Assembly (NCBI GenBank): GCA_013180625.2
Contig: SNVD02013789.1
Location: 1-64,000 of the forward strand
DNA length: 64,000 nt
Reading direction: 5' to 3'
Source of the DNA: Boswellia sacra
Lineage: Eukaryota > Streptophyta > Magnoliopsida > Sapindales > Burseraceae
The notes under the pieces are model-generated. The model saw only the letters and a list, made by a program, of their open reading frames with translations, was not told the DNA's origin and made no database searches. Position numbers and translations under genes: made by a program. Shown piece after piece: positions 54,250 to 64,000 of this stretch (position 1 is its first letter; each line of letters begins with the position of its first letter).

Positions 54250-55135
54250 CTCTCACCAAAACGCAATGAAATGGTCGTGTCTCTCCCTCTAACAACAATC
54301 AATCAAAGTTTTTTTAGATCAAGCAATATGAAAATGAACGAATAGGGCAACGGATTTGAGGCTTCAATGTGCTTATAACCTTAACTGTTTCGTTTGGGAG
54401 GGTGGGAAGAGTTTGTGTTTTTCTCGAAATGGGGGCAGTGTAGACTTCTTGGCACTTGAGGGGTATTGCATAAAAATTTTCGGCTACCTGGCCACTTTCT
54501 GATTTCCACAAATTATTTCTCTTAATATCGATAAATTTCTTATTAATTACGCGTCTTCAAAACTACGCATTCGGACAGCGATAGACAGTAACCCCCAAAC
54601 AGCAACCAAACTGGGCCAACCATAACAAAGCCCATACTCAGATCAGATCTCTCGATCTCATTAAACTCTGAAATGTTTCTGAGAGTCAAGAGCTATGCTA
54701 TAGCGTACAGATCTGTCTCTCTTCGATATCTGAGGTAACTCCCAATCCTCAATTCCTTCTTTCATTTTACATTTTTTTTTACATGGTTTGTGCGAATATC
54801 TATGATTATGTAATAATCGTGCAAATATTGTTGTGTTGTTGATTTTCTTTCCGCTTGTAATCTGTTCATTAAATTTTTTTGACCGAAAGAGCTTTTTTAT
54901 CTTTGGATTTGAATATTTAAGAATTTTGGAGCTTCTTTGGATTTTGCTTTTAGCAACTTTCTAATTAGTTGTTTACTTAAATTTCAAGCAGTCCTTTTGT
55001 TGGAACAGGCAACAAGTGCGACCAAGGGTAACATCTCAACAATCTAATTTCTTAGAATGATGAAAATTAAGTTTTAATTAACAACGACCGACTGAGTTGG
55101 AGTGTACTGATGGCTTTTAGATAGGAAATTTGGAG
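54250..55135 (+). promoter_or_regulatory. Promoter and 5' leader region of the transporter gene
   Basis: 54250-54640 holds no gene that I recognise. From about 54640 the sequence looks like a 5' UTR exon (AGATCAGATCTCTCGATCTC), ending at a GT donor near 54735 (CTGAG|GTAACT). An AG at 55119-55120 (GGCTTTTAG|ATAGG) is a good acceptor just ahead of the coding ATG. An ATG at 54672 opens a 21-codon frame (MFLRVKSYAIAYRSVSLRYLR) that reaches this donor: either an upstream ORF or part of the leader. The transcription start is not evident. Confidence 0.45.
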
Positions 55136-58100
55136 ATGGTAGAGAGTGTTTTAGATCCAGACACTGTTCATATCAATACTGGAATCAACAACCTTCATAG
55201 CGACAAACAAGCATCATTTCTTCCTAGGGAGCCTTCATTCTCAGGCTGGTGCAATGAGCATGACCTAGCAGATTTGGATCCTCAGCTACAAATTTCAGAA
55301 GATAGTGTACAAGATTCTCATTTTGACTTACCTTTGCTTCAAGAGGGTGAGTTAGGAAATAGGATTTTAACTAGTAAAAATCAGTGTATTTCCTTCCTGA
55401 AGGGAATTATGCAATTGAATGGAGGTAATACCATGAATGATGATTCCAAAAGTGGTGGAAGGAGTCGAAATGCAAAGTATGTATCTTTTGATATTGAAAA
55501 TGATTCTGGAAGGGAGATAAGCTTATCAAATATCGGTGTTGATGGCCCCAGACCCATTGGTAATGATGAAACATTGCCGCCACCACATTCTAAGAGCTAT
55601 GTTTCTGCTTCCGATGTGTTGAAGACATTGTTTTTGATACTTATGTGGTACACTTTCAGTACATTTTTGACCTTGTAAGTTCATCCTTTGGTCAATAAAT
55701 CATCAGATCTTTAGGAGCTTATATATATTATTAAACAAACTTATTCTTTATTGTTCTTTTCTTTGGTTGGTATGAGTAGGTATAATAAAACTCTGTTAGG
55801 AGATGATATGGGAAGATTCCCGGCTCCTTTATTGATGAATACTGTCCATTTCTCTATGCAAGCTGTTTTATCAAAGGCGATCACGTGGTTTTGGTCTCAT
55901 AGGTTTCAACCTGGTGTTGCCATGTCATGGAGAGACTACTTTTTCAGAGGTAACCTCATCAAATTATATTTTGTTTTTTATTTATTAGAAATGTCAATAT
56001 ATCAAGTTTTTCCATTATCTTTGTTAAATTATTTGCAACCAATTTGGTAGTTATTGTTTATTTGTTACTGCTGAGCAGCAGAGGATGGTAGGGAGGTTAA
56101 TGCTTATCTTGACATTAGTGTTGCTTCTTTTCTGTTCTCTCTCTTTTTGGTGATGCAGCAAATTCTCTTGTCTCTCGGTTTGTTTCTGTCGACAATTATT
56201 GAAAGAGAGGATGAATTAAAAAATGCCTTTGATTAAATAAGTAATAATACAATAGTTTTACAAATTGCATGCGTGGTGACGTTTAACCTTTTGAAAATAT
56301 TTTATATTCTTATCTGGCTAACATGGCAAAGTATTTATGTGAACATCATTAAAATTATTATATATCCTCTTCCTTTAGACAACCATTAGTCTTGTGTCAA
56401 TTCTATTCATCTTTTCTTCCATGCTTTTCATGGTGAAATATTTATGACTTATTAACTTTTCTATCAGCTAATGCTACAGATGGACTTTGCCTTTCACAGT
56501 TGTACCAACGGCTTTAGGAACAGCACTGGATGTTAACTTGAGCAATGCATCTCTTGTTTTCATCTCTGTTACTTTTGCCACAATGGTTAGTTGTTTTTCT
56601 CTGTCATTTTTATTTTTTGAATTTCCTTTTCATGTTGAACTGGTTGGTTATTGACTTAATCTTTCTTTTGTTTTGTAGTGTAAATCTGCTGCTCCTATAT
56701 TCCTCCTCCTATTTGCTTTTGCATTCAGGTAAATTCTTGTCATTTGATGTTTGAACCAATTCCGCTAATTTTTTTGTGCTACATAAATATCACACATGAA
56801 TGTAGATCTATGTTTTATGTGTATCATTGATATTCTCAAAAAACTCAAAAGTGTTTTTGTTGATATGCAAGTTACTGATTTGCTTATGTTGCTTTATTTG
56901 TGAATTTTGTGCTTTTTTAGTGAACCTTTGAAACTTGATTTGAAATAATACAAAGCAACAGAATTCAAATTTTACTCTGTTTCCATTAACTAGCTATTTT
57001 TGAACTTTTGAAGGCTGGAGTCTCCAAGCATTAAACTTTTAGGTATCATGGTAATTATCTCCATTGGAATCTTATTAACTGGTACGTGGCTTAATCATAA
57101 TAATATTCATTTGCTTTCTTGATATTCTTTGTATCTTTATCTTACCATGAAATATTGTAAACTGAGTAAAAGTGGTTTGAGGGAGGGGGGAGAGAGAGAG
57201 AGAGAGGGAGCCTTTGAGCATACTCAGTTTGTTATTGATAAGTAAATATTGTTAATGAATAGTATCTTTACCATTATATGCACTTATTATTTACTTCTTC
57301 CTGAAATGAGGAGTTGGAGGATTAAACTTGTTTGGTAAACTAAGATTTCCGAATGCTGTTCTGTCAATTGCATGAATGATGCAACTACCTGGATCTCACC
57401 GGCTTCGGTTCTGCTAGGCTATTTTTCCTGGGGACTCATAAGTGAATGACATGTCCTCTTTTTTTTTTTTTTGGGATAAGAAATTATAAACTTTGTGTTA
57501 ATATGAGAGAGGAAAAAAATTGAGATAAAGCCATGAACCTGATGTCCAATGTAAAAAAATAAAACATTATAATAATTATAAAAAGGAATACAAAACCAAG
57601 GGAGGAGAAATAATTCTATGCAAACTGCAGTGAGTAAACATCCCTCCGCTGAACACAAATGACCAGAAGTTATGTAATAGAAATCCAATGCCCTTCCCTA
57701 ATTTTCCAAATAAAGAAAAAGGAGTCCTCAAACACCTTGGCAACTGAGGCCAAAGGGAAGTGAAAGATGAATTCTATCTCTGTTTCTACAATTATTTTTA
57801 ATAGTTTTGATTATATGTGATTGTATTATTTTACAATTACTGTATTCTTGGAACTTATAGTTTTATGCAAATAGTTTTATTTTGCCGCTGTTTAAATTTA
57901 TATGGAAATCCTTAGCATTTCTGGTGGTGAAGTCAATTCCTCCTATCTTGCTAAATCCTTTGAATGATAGATGTTTTCTGGTAGTTTATATGTATCACTA
58001 TCTATTTTCTTCTATTGTTTAATATTAGAAAACTATTGCCAATTAGAGGAACAAAACAATGGTTTATGAAGACATATTGCGCCGGGTCTAGAATTGATTG

Positions 58101-58664
58101 GAGGCTGTGGTTATGCTTACCTGGGTTACATCATGAGAAGATTCTTGCCAGAGTCCTTTAATAGAAAATTTCATGTTCAATGTTTTAAGTCTTCTGAATT
58201 TTATTGATAACTTAATAGGAGTCAAAGATAGTAAAAGGACAATAAGAATCCTATCCTATTTCTGTGTTTTGATATGCTTTTTTGTCACTTGAAACTCCAG
58301 TTGCAAAGGAGGCAGACTTTGAATTTTGGGGTTTTCTTTTTGTCATGCTTGCTGCTGTCATGTCTGGGTTTCGTTGGTGTATGACTCAAATTCTTCTACA
58401 GGTTTATCTACTGTCCCAAATTTACATGATTGAATGAGTTTATATCCTATGAACCAAAGCTTAAATAAGTTTTATTATTAGATTATGTGATCTGACTTTA
58501 TTTTACCTATTTTTTATTTTCCTAATTTGGTGATGCACGATGACATGAAAATGGACATAAAGAAAGAAGCTTATGGTAGGTGCTATTTCTCATGTTCCTT
58601 TTTATTTTAAGTGTCCGAAAATATTTTCTTCGATTAGATTTACATTTTCTCCTGTTATTATCTG

Positions 58665-58722
<58 letters not shown>

Positions 58723-61700
58723 ATCTATCTATCTATCCATCCATCTATCTGTCTATCCATCTATCTACTTGTAACCTAACTTACTGCTATTGGCCTGGAT
58801 TCTTTGGTGAATATTGCCTGTAATAATTCTTTCCTACGTGTTTTAACTCAGATTTATTTTGTAATTTCTTAAGTTGTCTCTGAATTGTTTCTTTTCAGGT
58901 CTAAAAAACCCACTTACCTTGATGAGCTACCTGACCCCTGTGATGGCGGTGGTGACTGCTCTTCTTTCTCTTTTGTTGGATCCATGGCATGAATTCGAAA
59001 AGAACAATTATTTCAATAACTCATGGCATGTCACTCGAAGTTGCTTGCTGATGCTTTTTGGTGGAATGTTAGCCTTTTTCATGGTAAGAATTGCGTTAAA
59101 ACCCTTTTTTTCTTGCATGAATGGGATGTGGGGAAGTTTTACAAAGTGGTTAAGACAACTATACATGCTTTTTCATATTCTATCTGTGAAAAGCTTGCAT
59201 GTTAAGTACATATCTTCTTATTCAAGTCTTATTGTCACTAAATAAGTTAACCTATTTCTCTTGTTGCAGGTTTTGACAGAATATGTGCTTGTCTCGGTAA
59301 CAAGTGCCGTCACAGTAACAATAGCAGGCGTTGTTAAGGAGGCTGTGACTATTCTGGTAAATCTGTTCACCAGACCATTAGTCTTAATAATTGTGCAAAA
59401 TGTTGCCCTTTCTATATGCTTTATTGTTTTGACTAGCTTACTTTGTAGTTATCATTTTATTAGATCTTATGGTGATACTAACATTATGTTTTTCAAACAT
59501 AACATACACGTTAACTATTTTAAAATCCAATCTGAACTCTTATAAAGCACACTCTGATTTTATTATCCCGCTTCTAGAACTTAAATGGATTAAATGCAAG
59601 TACATTTAGAAAAACAAGCTCTATTCACTTGAGCATGCTAGTGGGGTTTCTTTAGAGTTAGTTCACTTCCTCTTTTTATTTTTCTTTCTTTTTTTTGGCC
59701 ATTGTCTTGAGATATTTTTGTGATCTCTGCCACTTGTTGCAACTTTTTGTTGTGATTTAAAAGCACAGAGCTGATGAAGAAGATTTTTTGTCTCTTATTA
59801 CAATATACAGATAATGTCAACGGCAAAAAGTAAAAAGCCTTAAAGAATTCTACTGACTTTAATATGTAAATGTACAGGTTGCAGTTTTTTACTTCCATGA
59901 TGAGTTTACATGGTTGAAGGGGTTTGGTCTCTTCACAATCATGGTCGGTGTCAGCTTGTTCAACTGGTACAAGTAAGTCACAATTTATTTTTAAACTACA
60001 TTTATAGGGTTCTGTGCTTTTTCTGACAGCAAGAGGAATTGATTTATTTCATAATCTTTTGTCAGATCTTTTTTTCTTTTTGCTAAATTAATTTCCAAAT
60101 AAATCTGAAATAGTAGATGTTCAAGATTTACTGTATAATGTTTTAGTCCATACATGATAACAATGTTTATTTTCTACATTAGCTGTGTTTGAGATTAAAT
60201 ACTGTTATTGGACTTTTACCCTTTTTGTAATAAGAAACAGAATAAGTTTTATAAGTCCTCGAAAGATAAAGTGAAGCAGAGGTTCATTTCAGAAAAGAGA
60301 TTACCCAAAAAAAAAAGCAACAAACATTATCAATCAAGGAAAATTGAAATACAACTGCTTTCCAATCCTTTTGAATGAAGAATAAAGAAGTTGCTAAAAA
60401 TTCTTTTGTAACTGAAGCCCTCAAAGAAGCCAAAGCATGAATCTTCTCCCATAACATCTGGACATCCTCGTATAAAATATTTTCAGAAGTCCTTGTATTT
60501 CTTTCACCAAATAACCCATAAAGCAGTCAAGAGACAACACCTCCATAGAATCTTAGGGCTTGTTTCTTTATGTATTCCGATATCTGTTTTCAGAAAATGC
60601 ACATTTACTAATACATTTTAATTAATATCAACCACATATCATTTTTAAAATTCAAAAAAAATAAAATAAAATCAACCATATATTCTTACCAAATTTTTGG
60701 GAAAAAAATAATAAAAACCCTCGAAATATGCAAACAAACACCACCTTAGCTTTCATGCCTCCAAAAGCATAATGATGTTTAACAAATACGGAAACACATA
60801 ATTGTGGAACTTCCCAATCCATTCCAACTTTAAAAATTTTAGAACTAAATTTTAAAGCAATTGGATAATGAAAGAATAAACAATATATGCATTTTGAATC
60901 CGTTTTATGTGTAGCACACTAGTTAGGAGATAAACAAATACACTGCCATTTTCTTTGGATAACATCGCTAGGATTAACTTTCCATGGGCAATCAACCAAT
61001 ACAGTCTTCGAAATCATTTTGCAGGTTTAAAAAACTCTTGAGCAAGATCATCAATAAGCAAATTGAAAAAGGTTCTAGAGAGAAACCACCTAAAAATTCA
61101 AGTTTCTATGCCCTTTAATCCTGCTTCAAAATATCAAGTCTATCATTATCATTTCCTTCTAATTTATAAAGTAATCAAGATTCCATCTACAAGACTTATT
61201 GTCAAACAGCTATTGACTCTGAATAAAAACATTATAGCTATAGAAAGAAAATAAATTCTTAGAATATCCCTAATCCAGCAACCCAACGTCCTCCCAAAAA
61301 TGGAATCTCTCACCATTGCCTATCACATTTGTTAAAAGATTAGATAACTGAAGGTAAAAGCAGTAAATAGCTGTGTCTGAACTTCTTGATACCCCTTACA
61401 ACAATAACCCCAACCATTACTGCTAACTCTGTAATTACTTTTTTCAACTTAATGCTAGAGAGTTGCCTTTCTAATGGGAATCCCCAATGCCTTTTACCCA
61501 GAAAAAGAAGTTTCTTTTTGTTAGATAAACAACCCCAACCCACCTTTAGACTGAAGACCTGGAAATAATCTTCCAGTCCAAGATGCCGATTTCGCTTATC
61601 CTTTCAAACACACTTCCCATAATCTTAAACAAGATAAGTAATAATTTCGAGATTTGTTAACACTACATGAATCAAGCTACTTGTCCCCCCTAAAGACAGA

Positions 61701-62914
61701 AAGACCCACACCCAACCTTGATGACTTGTTTGCACCTTTTCCACCACTGAAGCTAAAGAACTCAAAGTCTTGAACTATCACCCAATTGGTATACCCAATA
61801 ATTTTGAAAGCAAACCACCTTTAATAGCTTATACTTTGGCCACCTCTATTACCTTATCAGTTATCATCTGAATACAAAACATTATAAGCTGTAGAAAGAA
61901 GATAAATTCTTAGAAATTATGTTCAAAATAGAACATCCCTAATCCAACTATCCTCCCAAAAATGGAATCTGCCATCATTTCTCATCATATTCATTAAAAG
62001 ATAAGAAATTTTAGGGTAAAAATAAGAATAGCCTTCTATTGACTTCTTGATAACCCGTAACAACAATATTAGAATCCCAACCGTTAATGCTAACTCTTTA
62101 AATACTTTTTACAAGTTCATGCTAGAGAGTTACTTTCTAAAGGGAATCTCTGACACCATTTCTGCCAAAAACAAAAAGACATTTCTTTTTGTCCGATTAA
62201 CAACCCCAAACCACCTTAGACTTGAAGCCTGTAAATAATCTTGGAATACAAGATGTATTTATCTCTCATCCTTTCAACCTTCACATAAAATTCTGTAATT
62301 GAATTTTTTCTAACCTAACAGCCACTCTACCTGGAATCTTAAACAAGATAAATAACAAATTTGCAGATTTGTAAACACTTGCATGCATCAAGGTACTTGT
62401 CCCCCCAACGACGGGATAGCCCTCTTCCAACCTTGAAGTCTTCTTTGCACCGTTTCCACCACCTGAACAAAATTGAACAGCAGTGATTTGCTTGTATTTC
62501 AGCCACCTCTATGGCCTAATAATTTAGAGATAATAAGAATAACTTGTTTGGTTCAGATGAAAGTCTTTGTGGGGTGGGCATGTTACAGTTTTAAATATTA
62601 TTAGTGGATTCTTACCTATTAACTTAAGCTTGTAGATCAAGTGATAACAAGTTGTGCAATGATTAATCTTTGGAATGGAAAAAGTTGACTAAGCTTCATA
62701 AGCATCAAACTTTATATTCATATTCTGTTTTCTAGTTAAGTTCTCCCAATCATGTAGAAATTATTCATTTGTATTCCTGTTGTCTTGTTTCAGATACCAA
62801 AAGCTACAGAAGGGTCATACAGGTGAAGATGACATGTCAGGGTCACCACCGGCAAACATTACCGCAAAATATGTTATACTAGAGGAGATTGATGGTCTAG
62901 ATGAGGGCACTTGA
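55136..62914 (+). CDS. TPT/DMT-family membrane transporter (At1g06470-like)
   Basis: Eleven coding exons: 55136-55674, 55780-55949, 56500-56585, 56679-56728, 57014-57081, 58301-58401, 58563-58575, 58899-59083, 59270-59356, 59878-59972, 62794-62914. All introns are GT-AG, all phases agree, and the total of 1515 nt gives 504 aa plus stop. The start is the ATG at 55136-55138 (MVESVLDPDTV). A hydrophilic N-terminus of ~155 residues contains SFDIENDSGREISLSN. The triose-phosphate-translocator domain follows, with about ten membrane segments: LKTLFLILMWYTFSTFLTLY, NKTLLGDDMGRFPAPLLMN, DVNLSNASLVFISVTFATM, CKSAAPIFLLLFAFAF, KNPLTLMSYLTPVMAV, VTVTIAGVVKEAVTILVAVF. The tail is hydrophilic (GHTGEDDMSGSPPANITA). 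It resembles the plant 'probable sugar phosphate/phosphate translocator At1g06470'. Relatives move nucleotide sugars or phosphate-linked sugars, often at the Golgi; the substrate here is unknown. No lesion is seen. Confidence 0.9.
57459..57775 (-). mobile_element. LINE 3' fragment in transporter intron 5
   Basis: On the minus strand: an ORF2 end-like stretch (LASVAKVFEDSFFFIWKIRE, HWISIT) followed by a 3' UTR and poly-A (T-run 57459-57471). It is 5' truncated and unlike the LINE family of the left half. Target duplications could not be fixed. Confidence 0.55.
58666..58770. repeat. (TC)n and (ATCT/ATCC)n compound microsatellite
   Basis: About 25 TC units followed by a run of ATCT, ATCC and GTCT tetranucleotides, in transporter intron 7, between the microexon and exon 8. 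Confidence 0.95.
60250..62300 (-). mobile_element. Decayed LINE ORF2 pieces in the last transporter intron
   Basis: Complement translations give, from right to left, RT-end and zf-RVT words in the order expected for a minus-strand LINE. GRFHFWEDSWIRDV lies at 61930-61975 and GNGERFHFWEDVGLLD near 61270-61325; these are two copies of the same ~330-bp region, about 650 bp apart. HGKVNPSDVIQRKW is near 60940-61000. RNTRTSENILYEDVQMLWEK with ALASLRASVTKEFLATSLFF lies at 60340-60530. Many stops are present. It has enlarged the intron to 2.8 kb without touching the splice sites. Confidence 0.65.
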
Positions 62915-64000
62915 TATAGTAATCACATCAGTTGAATTTGATAAACTTATGTAAGACTATTGCTAAACCTTCTCAACTGGACTGTTATAGTATGAGTAAA
63001 TTGATAAACAATATACTTGCATCTCATCTTTCAAGCTTGTACCTCCTGTATGATATTTCGCCTTTGGTGGGAATATTATGTTAATATCATAGTTTTAATT
63101 GGTTCAATTACTTGATGTTCCAAGTGTGTATGATCTATTGATATGTAGTTGATTTCAGGATGGTCTTCCAAAGGAGGTGGTGGCTATTGTCAATGTTAGC
63201 TATCTACTGAATTTTCTGCTCGGCTGCACTTTGGCCTTGATTTTTGCTGCGCCTCAAGCAGGTCAGAGATAAACAAGTGTTGTATTTAGAATACTAAGGG
63301 TGGTTGAGCTAACATTCCTTGACAATGAGGCAATCCGCATTTAGCTGAGAAGCCCATTTCTGATGGGAAGTTCATGAAACTTTGTGAGAATGTCTACTTG
63401 TTCCTTCAAACTTTTACCAGTGAGAATATGCCTACTGTAGTACTGTGCATGATTCATGCTTCCAAAATGCGTAGTTTACTGTCATTTGGTTGCCATTTTT
63501 GTTTTAAATTAAGTTGTTTAAAGGTTGAGGATGTCAGTGGCGATTGTTAATTGTACTAAAGTGCTCTTTTTTTAATCGTTCAGCATATCATATGTCACTT
63601 TTCGCTTTTCCAAAGCCAATATCACCTTTGATGGGCCTGTCTGTTGAGGTTTGACTGAAAAAATAATAAATGAAGATAACTTCTTTAGAGAATATTAATA
63701 TGCGACTGACGGTATACTTCAATTTCTATTTCCATTTCCTCGCATATTCCCTTGAGAATAGACGGTTAGCACCAGTTGAGCAACAGCAGAAAGACAAGCT
63801 TTCGATATGCACCAAAACAATGAATTCAGGAATGGACAAGTCTATGAACTATACAACCAAAATAATTTTACCTCTTCATTAAGTTTTATGTACAATCAGC
63901 CACATAACAATCAAACAATTCAATGTTTATGCAGGAGGTTACACGAAATGTATTTTATGGAAATCTAAATTGTTTTTGTTCCATCAAAAAATTTTGCCAT
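62915..64000. other. Transporter 3' UTR and flank, no further gene seen
   Basis: The stop TGA is at 62912-62914. A good AG acceptor (GATTTCAG|GATGG, near 63160) could mark an alternative 3' UTR exon. No canonical poly-A signal was fixed. From about 63560 to the window end nothing was recognised. Confidence 0.5.

Noticed and set aside
54314..54511. Minus-strand 65-codon open frame upstream of the transporter
   Set aside because: The composition looks faintly protein-like, but no family was recognised and there is no supporting splice or regulatory signal.

Overview
The window looks like transposon-rich nuclear DNA of a eudicot plant. The signs are Arabidopsis-type telomere-like repeats (CCCTAAA)n, plant L1-type LINEs with DUF4283 ORF1 proteins, an En/Spm (CACTA) element, Ty3/gypsy and Ty1/copia LTR remnants, a broken terpene synthase gene, and one well-preserved intron-containing host gene for a drug/metabolite-transporter-type (TPT) membrane protein. 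The species cannot be told from the sequence.

Layout. (1) 1-12.2 kb: a head-to-tail series of LINE copies on the minus strand. Short copies carrying only a 5' UTR, ORF1 and a 3' tail are separated by tracts of telomere-like repeat. The last is an apparently intact autonomous LINE (ORF1 459 aa, ORF2 1223 aa) sitting in a gypsy LTR remnant (12.2-12.7 kb). (2) 13.8-14.8 kb: a truncated SGTA-like co-chaperone gene fragment. (3) 15298-24948: a whole CACTA element with matching 14-bp termini, an AGC target-site duplication, subterminal palindrome arrays and two decayed transposase genes. (4) 25.2-29.4 kb: a TPS-a-like terpene synthase pseudogene with two copies of a ~110-bp fold-back MITE around it. 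(5) 30.6-31.1 kb: a 551-bp inverted-repeat element. (6) 31.5-42.8 kb: a second cluster of the same LINE family, again with telomere-like repeats at junctions, one ORF1/ORF2 fusion and one inverted copy. (7) 43.9-50.4 kb: a LINE/MULE junction, a palindrome minisatellite, and two copia-type 3' ends with LTRs. (8) 50.4-54.0 kb: an inverted SINE-like hairpin, another LINE fragment, and a lone CACTA-type end. (9) 54.6-63.5 kb: the TPT-family transporter gene with 11 coding exons (504 aa), including a 13-nt microexon, and LINE remnants in two introns.

The most unusual material is the LINE family. Four ORF1-only copies have 3' ends joined in the same phase to TTTAGGG repeats. They share a terminal stem-loop with the autonomous copy, have ORF1s with a different C-terminus, 5' UTRs built of ~150-bp monomers, and small 3' UTR hairpins with paired changes. 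This suggests a non-autonomous 'half-LINE' family moved in trans and inserted into telomere-like repeats. That is an inference from one window; tandem duplication of one copy is the main alternative. The only clearly functional-looking host gene is the transporter at the right end.
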